From contig JACVRA010000089.1 of NCBI GenBank assembly GCA_019828545.1, positions 1 through 64,000 on the forward strand: a stretch of DNA of 64,000 nucleotides, written 5' to 3'. Of this stretch, positions 30,507 through 42,290 are shown piece after piece. The notes beneath the pieces are model-generated. The model ran no database searches. It worked only from the letters and a program-made list of their open reading frames with translations, and was not told the DNA's origin. The stretch is from Paracamarosporium sp. OC-R06-R3 (taxonomy: Eukaryota; Ascomycota; Dothideomycetes; Pleosporales; Didymosphaeriaceae). The first letter of the stretch is position 1. Each line of letters starts with the position of its first letter. The position numbers and the translations under genes were made by a program.

Positions 30507-33379
30507 TCACTGATACCACTCCTGCTCGTTATACGCGTTGAGCCCCGCGCCGTACACGTGTCCGACACCCGGATTCGCATTCCCATTTGCACCCGCATTC
30601 CCATTAACGTTTCCATTCGCACCCCCATTAATGTTCCCCACAACCGGGCCCCCATTCATCATCTCCGCCGCGCTCGTCGCCCCAGAATGTACTAACGTGG
30701 GACTCCCCACGCCACCCGCCTGCCCCGCAAACCACCCCGCGATATCATCGACGCCATGATTCCAATTGTCGAACCCAAACGCAAGCTGGTTCTGGTCTCT
30801 GAGCCACCAGTCCTGGCCCTCGCGGATGAGCTGCTCGACGCCGCCGAAGAGCTGGCTGGGGGAGGCGCCTTGGGTGGAGGGCGTGCCGTCGATGGAGTGG
30901 CGGCCGGTGGTGGAGGCGGGGGTTGCGGCGGCGGAGGCGGAGGCGGAGGCGAGGGAGTGTCGCTGTGCGCGCGGGTAAGAGAGGGGGTTTGCGTCGTTGG
31001 GGGGGAGTGAACGTGCCTCTGATGCGCGGCTTGGGAGGGCGGCCATGGAGGCCATCGGGTTGCCTGCGCGGTCGAAGAAGTGCGTTGCTGTGTTTGCGAG
31101 TGTCATGCTGTAGGGTTGTAGCGCGGGGGATGTGTCGACTGGGGCCTGCTCTGTTTCTATGGGCGAGGGGTCGCGCTTTGCGTGCTTGGGCATGCCGACG
31201 TCGGTCCAGGGGCCGAACTTTGTGTCGGTGCGAGAGAGCACTGTGGCGGCTTCTTCGGGGAGCTCGACGGCCCAGCGGCGTGCGAGCACGCTGAGGATAC
31301 CCAGGGTCCGTCGCGCGCAGAGCCAGCCTTCGGCGATCTCCTCGAGGTGCTTGACGCCGTGGATAATGTCGCGTTTTGCATTCTTCTCGGGTAGGTTGAG
31401 GAGGTGTATAGTACAGGCCGAGTGCGCAATGTAGACTACGATGTTGCAAATCTGGCGGAGGCCGTGGGATCGTTTATACAAGCGGAGGAGTTTGGAGATC
31501 ATGGCAGCGGCTTGAGTGCAGAGCTTTCTAGGGGAGACGTGAGCGGGGAGGGGAGAATTGTTTGGGTTGTATTTGAGGAAGGGGCGGAAGAGGTGGATGT
31601 AGAGGAGTTGGAAGAACATGCTTTGAGATGTTAGCCGATGATCATGTTTCAATAAAGGGTCCACTCACTGCATGACGAGCATCGAGGGTAGACCACCTTC
31701 CTTGGGCTCGAGCTCCTTTGGCAATTCTCTTCTCCAGGTCTCCAGTCTCTGGTGTATCTCGCTCAGTTTCTTGAGCTCTGCCTGCTTGCCCTTCACCTTG
31801 TCCATGTCTATGGGGTTGTAGAAATAGTTCATTAGATCGCTGGATATCTCGCATAGTTTCGATATTTGAATAGCCACCTGCTCCATATTAGTCAAGTGAA
31901 GTAACGGGTACAGTTATTACGCACCGCTCGTGTTCGCGAAGGCTGCGAATGTGCCTGGCTGACACCAGAGTCTGTATATGCAGACCAAATCTCTGCATCT
32001 TCGACGGGGAAAACTTCAGGCTTGGGAACCGTGACCATCGTCCTGGGTAATTGTGGTAATCTTCCGAGATAATTGGACCAGCATCTGCCAAAGTCAATTA
32101 TCGTCTTTCTTAGCACACCATCGCGACTTACTTATCGAACAAGAAGCAGCCCCAGAACGTTATCCGCCTCGCATCTTCCTCGGTCTCCTCAATTTTGTCC
32201 TTGCTAGGCATATCGATGTTCAGCCCGAGGTCGCATGCCATCCGGAAGCTCATGCCACTGTACACCCACCCCTTCGCCTCTCTTCCGCAACCCGCTTCCC
32301 GCACGGACATGAGTGCCAGTGCTTGCACAGTAGTCAGAGCCGCCACCTCATGCAGGTCATCCTCGAGTATCAACCTCTTGGCCTCTCTGAAGAAATGGTC
32401 TCCCGCTGTCGCCGAGTCGTCCCGTACAGCCCTCGCCGCAGGCCACGAAGTGAAATGGCAGCCCAGGGCCAACATAGCATTGACGAGCAACGGCGTGCAA
32501 TACTCTGTTTTCCGTCTTGACCCCGGCGGTGGTCTGCCCAGCTGAAACTCCTTCATGAAGAGGTGCTTCGACAGCGTAGTAAAGAAGCTATAATGCCAGC
32601 AGAAATACATGTTGATGAGATGGCGCACGAGTTCCGGGTCCGAGGTGACGGTCGTCCACGACGTGAGCGGGTCTTCCATCTGGGGGTACTGATCCACGTT
32701 GGCGAGCGACGCCGAAGAGTCTGCGCCATCGTTCCCCGCGCCCATGTATATCAGATGCGACGTGCCGCCGATGTACCTCGTGGAGCCGTCTTCGAGCCTC
32801 AGCTCGCCCATCTTGCCGCTCAACTGGCTTTCAAACGTAGTCTGCGTGACGGGCGTCGTCAGCGGGCTGGCCTCGTCGTCGTCGAGGTCCTCGCCATTCT
32901 CCTTCGCGATGATGGCCTCAGCGACGGCATCGAGGCTCTCGCACGTCCGTATCTGCCGCACGAGCGACGCGACGTCGTCCTCGGGGTAGTTCAGTATGGC
33001 CTGGATGAGCGTCTGCAGGGTGGAATTGCGCGTCTTGAGGCCCTCGATGTCCTTCTTGTAGACGCCCTTGCGGCGGTGGTCCGAGTTGGGGTCGTAGACG
33101 CATTCGGTGTTGTATACGGCAGCGCAGGCCGAGCAGGCAGGCGTCGTGCCGTCGCACTGGAGGGAGTCAGCGAAGCGGCTCAGAAGGGTGCGTGTCTGCA
33201 GGCGCCCGGAGAAAGCCAAGATACAATGGCGGGTGTCTCACCTTGCTCTTCCTCTTCCGGCACGGCACGCAAGCGCTGGAAATGCACCTCCGCTTCTTCG
33301 TCTGGTCCTCGCCCGGGCCGTCCTTCTTGGACTTGCGACGCCCCTTGGCCGCCGCGTCGCCTTCCGAGGAGAAGTCCAT
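30507..33379 (-). CDS. Zn2Cys6 transcription factor, NirA-like
   Basis: Five exons, 33379-33242, 33156-32132, 32084-31925, 31880-31669 and 31620-30507, all with matching phases, give 882 residues. The binuclear zinc cluster has Cys at about 37, 40, 47, 54, 57 and 65 (SACVPCRKRKSK, then CDGTTPACSAC); the first intron cuts it just before the third Cys. HRRKGVYKKDIEGLK and LVRQIRTCESLDAV follow. The fungal-specific middle homology region is in exon 2 (LGCHFTSWPAARAV, CDLGLNIDMP, ITFWGCFLFDK). The C-terminus is Ala/Ser- then Asn/Gly-rich (GNINGGANGNVNG). This layout matches proteins usually labelled nitrogen assimilation factor NirA, but many paralogues share that label, so the target pathway is uncertain. 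Confidence 0.9.
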
Positions 33380-34178
33380 GGCTGTGAGCGCCGAGGCGAG
33401 GCGGGGCGCCGCGGGGTCGGTTCGACGTGCCTTGCACGCAATCTGCGCGGAGACGTCGGTCGTGAGGGAGCGCGCGGGCGGCTAGACGCTCGACATAGCT
33501 CGGGCAGTGTTTGTTCGAAGCAGCGCGCGCGGTACAGGATCAGGGCGGGCGACGCATTGAGGATGCTGGGGCGAGGGACGGGGGCGAGCGGGGAGAGACG
33601 CAGAGCGCTGTGGTTGGTCTGATCTGTTCCTTATCGCAGAGGCAAAGAAGGCTCAGAGATTCATCGAGACGTCGGTGGCGGCTGGTACAGGTCACTCTCT
33701 TGCGCGAGAATTGTTGCTTTTGCGACGAGCGGTGCAGTGATGCGTCTGCCATGCCCTTGTTCGCCGCGTGGGTCTGGGCCAGGGTTCGCTCTCTAGCACC
33801 GCGCTGACTGAACACCTCCACATCGCAAACCTCACTGCAATGTGAGCCCACACGTGCGTCTATCCATTGTTGCCTGCAAGGGGCACTGAGTCCTATCAGC
33901 ATGGGCAATGCCAAACTCCATGCCTCGTAATCGCCGCTCTAAGCCCGGGGGAAAAGCAAGACCAAGACGCCCAATCATAGCCCTCGAAGTAATCAATCTG
34001 ACCTTACCCCAGCCGGGGTATACTCGAGCCCTCGAGCGAGCCTCCAGTTTCCACTAAATGTCGCCCAGATATCCGTAGAAATCACGTCCCTCTGATCCCA
34101 GATGATCCAGCCTGAGTTCCCTCTAGCACCTGAATCCCTTCCCCCCACCTCCCACAATGCCACCCCGTCTCCTGATAT
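33380..34178. other. Intergenic
   Basis: Promoter and leader of the Zn2Cys6 factor plus the 3' end of the SNF2 gene. The first 250 bp are GC-rich. No gene seen; frames here run opposite to the zinc-cluster exon and are shadows. Confidence 0.5.
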
Positions 34179-37100
34179 CTAAACCTCATCCGCAAAACCC
34201 TCATGGTCCTTATCCGCAAAGAACCCACCCCTCGGATTCGGATTGTTTACCAGGATAAACGGGTTCCCATTCTCATCATCCTGCACGTTCCCAAACAGCC
34301 GCATCAAATCCCTCGTTCCCAACTTCTTCACCGTCTCCCCATCGTCCTCCATGACAGTATCGATCTCCTTTTGCTTGCGTTCCTGCATGGAAATGAGGCG
34401 TTCGTCGACAGTATTCCTTACGCAGAAGCGCGTTAGAAACGTTTGTTCTGTCTGGCCGAAGCGGAATACGCGGCAGAAGGCTTGTTGCTCGGCGGCAAAG
34501 TTCCACCAGGGGTCGAGAATTACGACGCGTGAGGCCATGGTGAGGTTGAGACCCACTGGATGAGCTTGGTCAGTATGTGAGAGGGAGTGTTGGAGTCTGG
34601 GTGGTACTTACGGCCACCGCAGCGGAGAGACGCTAAGAGGATCCGAACGTTGGTGGTTGAGTCGGCAAAGCGCTCGATTGCTTTGTCGCGCGCAGTTTGG
34701 CTCATTTTGCCTTGGTACTGGAAATTGTCAGTGCCGAAAACATGGCGTAATTGGCGGAAACGTTGATCGAGGTATCAGTGTAAAGGTGACCCTGGAGAAC
34801 CCAGTGGAGTTGCAACACGAGGTGCTCAAACAGAACTACTCACCTGCTCCGTTTTCCAGCCCTCCTCACGGCAGATCTTTTCCATGATCCGGATCCTATA
34901 CTTGTCAGCGCTCTTCCCTATTGCTAGACTAAGAAACACTCACATAGCTAGAAACTGTGTGTAGATGATGATCTTGACGGTAGAATTGTCCGCGATCCTA
35001 GATCGTATTGTCAGTTGAGCCATAACATATCAGTTGAATGCACATACCAATTCAGAAGCTGAGCCTTAAGCGCAAGCGTCTTCGCAGAAGGAAGCACACC
35101 CTCTCCACTCAACGAGAGCCATTCTTCCCCTATATCCTGCTGCTCAATACGCTGCGCCTCCTTGGCATACTGTCTCTTCTTTGAGCGCGTTTCCGGTCCA
35201 GCATGCAACATATCGGTGACATCCTCTTGTATTGGATTGGCGTGGATGAAGACGGTTCCGCAGCTGTCACAGACAGCTCCTTCTCTGCCTGCTTCTCCTG
35301 CTTCGAAAACCGCAAGGTCATAGCATTCATCGCAGAAAAGATGGCCGCAGCTAGTTTCCCAGCATTGACCATGTGGTTGACGCTTGCATTTACTGCACAC
35401 GGCTCTCTTCTTGATCTCTTCCCACCTTTCGCCTTGGGTGAGGCTTTTGAGATACGGGCGGAAGTCGTAAGTTTTGCCGAAGGCTCGTCCACTGGCAGAT
35501 TGATGGCCCAGAAGATATTGATCGTCGTTGTCTGTATCCTGACTGCCTTCGGGTGTTCCTTCCCCGGCGTTTTGCCCGTTGCCTTGCTCCTCATCCAAGT
35601 CGTCGAAAAATGACGAAGTAGGTTTGAAGCTCTTCGACTGTTTTCCGCCCTTTTGTGTCGGTCGTTTTTTGGCCTCGGCTTCTAGGTGATCGAGTTGCTT
35701 GCGGATTGCGAGGATGGTGTGACCGTTCAGGGTACTGCGATCGGTGGCGGCGATTTGTACTACTTCGCGGATTTTCTCGATGTCTTCCCGTTCTATCAGG
35801 TCGATTACAACGTATTGAAGCATCAGGATGTGTGATGTAAGTTGTCGTAGTCGGAGAAGCATGCTTCGAGGTTGAGATGTTAGTTGCGCATGATTCTTTT
35901 GGTGGGATTGATGTAAGGTTACTTACACCAACATATTGCTATACGACTTGTTTAATTCGCCCTTTTTAGATCTTAAGTTGATCCAGTTTATGAACCGCTG
36001 TCTAACAATATCGTAAATGCTGCGCTCCACTGGGTTGAAATCGCACCAGTGAATCATGTGAGATGCTTTGGGTAACTTTAGGATTGGCTTATTGAACAAT
36101 ACATCGGAGTGATCGCGACGTAACATGAACTGCGACAGCCTGGCTAGAAGGCGTTGAGTATGGTCCGGGTTCTTGGCATCTGTGTAGTTACTCTTGAAGA
36201 TCTTGAAGTTGCCGGTGTACGGAACTCCTAAGAATTTGAAATATGGGTAGAGTTCGTTTAGGTTGTTGAGAATGGGAGTTCCGCTCAGTGCCCACTTGTG
36301 TTCGGCCATGAGGGCCCGACAGGCGATTGAAGTCCGTCCGGTGTGGTTCTTGATGGCTTGTGCTTCGTCGAGGACGACTCTATGGAACTAGAGATACGTT
36401 AACTTAGGTAGAGTTTACAATGCCAGTACTGAATTCTGGAAACATGAAGAACAATGTTCCCCGAGAAGTGTTCCGCCAGTTCTGAACAGATTTCGTCTTG
36501 CCTATACTAACGGGATGAAGACGCATACCATAATACGGTGCAGCGCTCCTCGCTGTGTCTCCCATGTCTCTTTCCACCAATCGATCTTCTGTTCTGCAGA
36601 TTGGCAATCCATCGGAGGCTCGTTCTTTGGATAGCTCTTCATAACCTCGTGCCAGGTCGTCATGACGATGTCGTGGTGTTTGAGGATCTCAAATGCGTGC
36701 GTCGATTCGAGCGAGGAGCTCGATTTGTATTTCGTAACGACAAGACCTGCATCGGTATGCAAGGTGATTTCTCTGAACCACTGATTGAGTAGAGCTGGAC
36801 TAGCAACGAGCAAGGTGGTTTTGCACTCAGCGTCCCTATTCGGACGACCATTGACAATATTCGCGAGCACTAATTGTATGTCAACCATAGAGCGTTGCAG
36901 TGAATAAGGCCAACTTACTCATAAGCGTCTTTCCGAGACCCATCTGGTCAGCCAACAGGCCTCCACGTGGCTCATCCCTAGCCCTCTCACGGTTCCTACC
37001 ACCCATTAGCTTATTGGACCGAGTAAGATACTCAGAACCTCTCTCTTACCTCATAAATGCCGTCCCCATAACTTGATAATTCTTCAATTGACTCTTCATA

Positions 37101-38581
37101 CCCTTCACCATCCACATGCCATCAGCCGCCGGCCTGCACGCGCCAAAACCGTCGAAGTCCTTGCTAGCCCTTAGCAGCGCCGCTTTGTCGTCTTGTGCAG
37201 ACTTCTGATGCTCGAGTGGCACACTAGCGATGAGCTCTTTCAGCGCAGCTTGTTTATTCCTCGCGGTAAAGGTCGCTTCTGCAGGTGCGTCTTCGGAAGC
37301 TTGCTGCTCGAAGACGTTGGAGCGGATAAGGGATCTTTGCAAGCGACCTGCTTGCTCCATGGCTTTCTTTTCTTTGGCGGTTGGTGCACGGGGCTTTGCA
37401 CGCGTGCGGCTGCGGTTTGAGGACGGTCCCTGGGCTTCGGTAGGCGGTCCACCTTTCTTTTTCTTTTTCTTGCTCATAGGAAGATCTCCGTCGGCTTGGA
37501 TGGCAACCTGCATGCTGCGTATCTCCGCTTCTTGCATAGATGGAAAGCTTCGCACGGTGGATTCTGCGCGAACGGAACCTGCAAGATCATTGTCGGTCGC
37601 GGCTTCCTCACCCTCGCCATGACCGCCACCAGCACCAAACAAGTCAGGAAAAGGATTCGCTCCACCCTCTTCCCTCGACACCTCCACATCACGCTTCCTC
37701 TTCTGCCTCCTAGATGTCTCGGCAGAATGAATCTTCATCCACTCGATATCTTCCGCGAAGGAAAGCTTACCACCTCTCTTCTTTCGTATCTCGTCGTAAC
37801 GCTTCTTCTGCTTCTGGTATTCGGCTAGTGCATTTTTTTCCGCTTTGTCGTTGATATCGTGAGATGCTGCTGAGGGATTGATGGAAGCTTCTTGGTTAGG
37901 TCGTCGTGAGATAATCGCATCGAGGTATGTTTCGCTGTCCGGTGCTGCCTGAATGCCTGATGTTGACCTGCTTGAAGTAGCTTTCTGTTCTTGAATTCGC
38001 TTTTGAAAAACGCGCATTCTGTTGAGCACGGACCGGGAAGATGTAGCGGGTGTTCTGGACGCAGGAACCGGTGGTGGAGCCATTGGGGACGAAGAAGGTG
38101 GAGTGAAAGGTCCGGGATCTGCGAATGGGCTATGAGTAGCAGATGGTCTACCTGAAAATCCAGGGGATAAAGATGGTAAGATAGGAAACCTTGAAGTTGA
38201 AGATGGATGAGGATCATCGTCCGTGACGAAGAGAGATTCATCATCATCATTGGACCCATTGGCTTGGATTTCCTCGACAGACTCGATGGTCTGGATCACA
38301 TCCTCTTCTGCATCAGCACCATTGTTGCCGAAGGGTGAATCATCCTCTTCGTTAGGCACTTGAGCTCCGATTACATCTGCAACATCTGCGGCACCGACGT
38401 CGCCATCATCTCTGAAAGGTGAATCGTGTTCTTGGTCGGACAGTTGAGCTCCAGCATCATCATACTGCTGGTTCTCGTGGTCTCGAGTACCATTGCTCGG
38501 GAGAAATTGGCTCTCTTGAGTATCTGATACCTGACTCTCATTGCCATCGAGCGCACGGTCGCCGGAGCTTGGATCCGCCAT
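34179..38581 (-). CDS. SNF2-family ATPase with RING insertion (Uls1/Rad5/Rad16 type)
   Basis: Nine exons, 38581-37050, 36995-36919, 36869-36529, 36387-35927, 35863-35048, 34997-34944, 34895-34844, 34717-34612 and 34555-34179, all in phase, give 1271 residues. The first ~490 residues are disordered and acidic, with KKKKKKGG and other basic clusters. Helicase motifs follow: GGLLADQMGLGKT (I), TTWHEVMKSYP, VVLDEAQAIKN (II) and WALSGTPILNN (III). A RING-type cluster is inserted before the C-terminal lobe (CSKCKRQPHGQCWETSCGHL, then CDECYD and CDSCG). Motifs V-VI are GLGLNLT and AFCRVFRFGQ. Related proteins remodel chromatin or act as SUMO/ubiquitin-linked translocases in DNA repair. Which orthologue this is cannot be fixed by eye. 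Confidence 0.92.
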
Positions 38582-40222
38582 ATTGTTTGACTATCTGTCT
38601 CACAGTCAGCTACGTTCAACATCCGTAAGCGAGATATCAAAATACCGTAGTCAAAGCCAGTTGTTCAGTCGTTCTCCAAGACCGACAGACCCCTGTGCTG
38701 CGAGTGTCCCAAGAGAACTAGGAGGTATGAGATTAAGAAGGTTGATTTGTTGATGGAGTATCCAAAGGATGGGAAGTGTATATGAGAAGGTCAGTCCAGG
38801 ATGGGAAGACAAGAAGTTGGACGAGAAGGATAGACGAAGAGAAGCATAGTCCAAGAAAGACTTTGAACCTCAGATGAAGCTTTATATACCTACCCCTTAG
38901 CCTACGCCGTCGCAAGGCTCTCTCTGCAGTAAGAGAAATCATACGGCGTAAAATCCCTAAGACGCTCAAAATGAAGTAAAAGAAAAGCCCATCCTTCTCA
39001 CCACTGAGCAGTAACCAGGTAAAACCCCAATGCAAGCAGCCCCGCCCAGCCCAGCATACAACCCACCCAACAATAAACCGTCCGCAGGTGAAGGACAAAC
39101 CTATACCTCATCCGCTACCTTGCCACACCACATCAAATATCATCAAGTAAGTGACCACCACCAATTTCCCAGACAAGCACAACATACATAATCCTGAAAC
39201 CCAGAACACTTCGACTTACACCTTTCACTCACACAGCTGCACTCCACCGCATCCAGGTCGACCAACCCCCAAAAACATCGCAGCGCATCCGTCTGTATAT
39301 ACATCCCCAAATCAGCATGCCCATCCACAGAATAATGCATTAATCCTCAAGTCCCGTCCTCATTCATCAACACCCATCCACTTAACTTCCCAGAACCCAC
39401 TACACACCCACCCGGACTACACAAACCACCACCGCTCAGCCTCCCCCTTACACATCCATCCACAAAAGCCCACACACACACATAAAACACAAGGTGTGAA
39501 CACACACCACACCACACCACACCACGCCCTTAGACCGAAATACTTCCACCCCTCGTTTCCCGCTGTACATGTACACATTTCCCCTCCCTTTCATCCCCAT
39601 CCCGTCCCCTCTCTTCCCCTTCCCCATCTCCCAATTCTCAAGAAACAAGAAACCCACCCTCTAAAATGACGCGCTGCTGCATAGTTTAGCACCAGCACCA
39701 GCACCAGCACACAACACCCGAAAATAGCATAAAAGCCATGAATGAATAAAGTAATATATTACCCGTACAATACAACATCTTAACCATGCCTGGCCATCCC
39801 TAATTTAACTTAACCCCCTAGTCAAGCATAGACGCTTCTCCCTCCAGCGTGAAAACTCAAGTTTGATATCCAAACTTTGCACTTTATTCCGACAACCGCT
39901 GCTGCTAGACAGGACAGGACAGGGTATCCAGGAAAAAAAAAAAAGGTACCAAACAAACGAGATACACACCCAATATGTATTGCACGGGTGCGAAAAGATA
40001 CCAGGAAAAATCGAAAGAAAGGTAAAAAAAAAAAAAAGGAAATCGTGACGATCCCGCGGATCAGCATAGTGTAGCAACGTAAGAAGAGGTTCGACTCGCG
40101 ACGGGACATTTCGTCCGCGCGCGCTCGGTGAGATAAAGTTAAAGTGTAGTGGATATACATATACAAATCGCGAACTGAAAAGGAGAAAAGAGAGAAGAGA
40201 GGAAGAAGGGGAAATGCATTCC
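38582..40222. other. Intergenic with C/A-rich microsatellites
   Basis: Promoter of the SNF2 gene and 3' region of the exchanger gene. It contains a (CACAC)n-type run near 39503-39530, an (ACCAGC)n run near 39688-39710 and poly-A runs near 39935 and 40025. The long plus-strand frame at 39151-39669 is Pro/His/Thr-rich low complexity and I do not call it a gene. Confidence 0.55.
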
Positions 40223-42290
40223 TCAGCTCTCGGCGCCCTCGGGCAAATCAGGATAGAACCACGCGGCGAGACTAATAATGACATACGACGACATAAGCAG
40301 GACGCCTTCGAGCCAATCTACGATACGTTAGCATCATCTTCATCCCCTTCAAAACAGAGGGTAGAGGGATATATATAAAGGGACAAAACTTACGACTCTT
40401 GCCATCCTGAATGAGATAATTCACCAGCAACACCGCAACAAACAAAATCGCAATCTGGAACGTATCAAAGTAAAGCGTCATATCCTCCTTTCCAGCGATC
40501 CATCCTATGACGACAATACCCGGCAGAACGAGCAGCGCAATCTGCATGCTAGAGCCCACGGCGACACCGATGGAGAGATCCATTTTGTCCTTGATAGCGA
40601 CGGTGACGGCGGTAGCGTGTTCGGCGGCGTTGCCCACGATGGGAAGGAGAATCAGGCCGACGAAGGTGGTGGAAATGCCAGCTTCGCGCGTGAAGCCGTC
40701 GATGCTGGAGACCATGAATTCGGAGCAGAAGGCGACGAGGGTGGTGGAGATGGCGAGCGTGACGAGGGCGCCCCACATGGTGAGGTTGGGCTCTTCGAAG
40801 TCGTCTTCGTCGTCGGCGGCTTCCTGGCTGTTTTGCACGTGGCGGTTGGCGTTGGCGGCGCCGCCTGAGGTCGCGGCTGTGCCAGCGCCGATGGTTGCGA
40901 TGCCCCGTGCGAGACTGCCGTCGACGGATTGCTTGCGCTTTACGGCTTTTTCGCTGGGCTCGTTGTACATGGTGACGTGGGTCCGGAGCTGGAAGAAGAG
41001 GTAGCAGCCGTAGACGAAGAGGAGGATGATGGCTGTGCCGTGGGACTGGAGTGGTGGTTAGTATTGGTGTGGTACGGTGAGGGGTTGTCTTACGAGTTCT
41101 GAGTTGCTCTTCGCGTCTTGCTGAGCGTCTCCAGGCTCGCCTGTGCCAATATCGGCGATCATGTTGTGGAACACGGTCGGAATGATCAGAGAGGCAATGC
41201 AAAGGGCTAAGAGAGAGGCAGCGGTCTGTGCAACAGTGATGTTGAAGAACTGCTCCACGCGGTTGAAGCCACCAGCGAAGAAGGACATGCCCAAAACGAG
41301 CAGCAGGTTAGAAAGCATACTACCGATGAGAGACGTCTTGACAATGGTAATCTCATCCTTGACCAAAGCCTGAACCGAGACAATGAGTTCGACAGCGTTA
41401 CTGAACGTGTTAGTCGCGATGCCTCGCATAATCATGAAAGTGAACCACCTACCCAAAAGACGCGTTGAGCAATCCACCCAGCGTCTCGCCAACTCGAATT
41501 GCTAGCTCTTCCGTGGCATTACTGAGCATGGCAGCCAACGGGATGATGGCAATGAAGTTGATAAGGAAGACACCGATGTCGTTTATTTTGTGGGTGTAGT
41601 AGACACCAAAACCAACCGGGACCATGACGAGCAGAACATTAATCCACGCACCAAACAGCACATAACGTATCTGTTGTCCAACGGGAATCTTCCTCTTCAG
41701 AGCCCTCCTCTTGCGCTCTTCTACGTCTAGCTTCTCGGCTTCGTGTGCAGTGTCGTCGGCCTCGTCGTGCTCTTTCCCATGGATGATCTTCTTGACCCAT
41801 CCGCGCTGCTTCACAGTAGAGCCGTTCGTCTGCGTCTCTGCACCGTTGGTGACGGCGGTTTTGTCGCTGATGTCAGCCGAAGCTTTCTTCGGGGCAGCGC
41901 TCCCAGACGGCTCAAAGTCGGTGGCCGATGGCCCGTCGGCGCTCACTGATCCCCTTGCCGACGTGGGCGACGGCGCTGTGCTCGCATGCTGAGGACCGCC
42001 AAACTCTTTCTCTGCCTGGGCGCTCTCGACAGCTCTTTCTCGCTCGGGATCGAGCTGCATGTGCGCTTCGGAATGTGACCTGTGCGGGGCTTGCTCTGCA
42101 TCGTGGGCTGTCTCCCTGGACCGTACGCGCGAAAAAGGGTTGTACGTGGTGCCCGCTCCGGGCGAACTGGCCACACGGTGCGCCTGTCTTCGTATAGCAT
42201 CTGTACGACCCGTTAGAAGTTGTGAGAGGAGTAAACGAGATGATGGTTTTGAAAGAGCGGTTTGAGGCAGAGAGACATTGACTTACGCAT
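40223..42290 (-). CDS. VCX1: Vacuolar Ca2+/H+ exchanger (CAX family)
   Basis: Five exons, 42290-42287, 42200-41453, 41400-41094, 41045-40394 and 40317-40223, all in phase, give 601 residues. The start codon sits in a 4-nt coding exon (ATG plus one base), spliced to a CGTACAG acceptor after a CTAAC site; no other in-frame ATG precedes the membrane domain except far inside. An N-terminal tail of about 170 residues is disordered and Ala/Ser-rich. The two CAX repeats are clear: LGGLLNASFGNAVELIVSV in the first and LLPIVGNAAEHATAV in the second, with an acidic loop (DDEDDFEE) between. About ten or eleven hydrophobic segments are visible. The family loads Ca2+ into the vacuole using the proton gradient. 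Confidence 0.92.

Noticed and set aside
30745..31449. 234-codon minus frame inside the Zn2Cys6 factor gene
   Set aside because: Arg/Pro/His-rich shadow of exon 5, which carries the recognisable protein in another frame.
39151..39669. 172-codon plus-strand frame rich in Pro, His and Thr
   Set aside because: It runs through C/A-rich microsatellite sequence; the residues reflect base composition and no domain or splice partner is seen.
40549..41202. 217-codon Arg/His-rich minus frame
   Set aside because: Shadow of the Ca2+/H+ exchanger exons; the CAX motifs are in the other frame.
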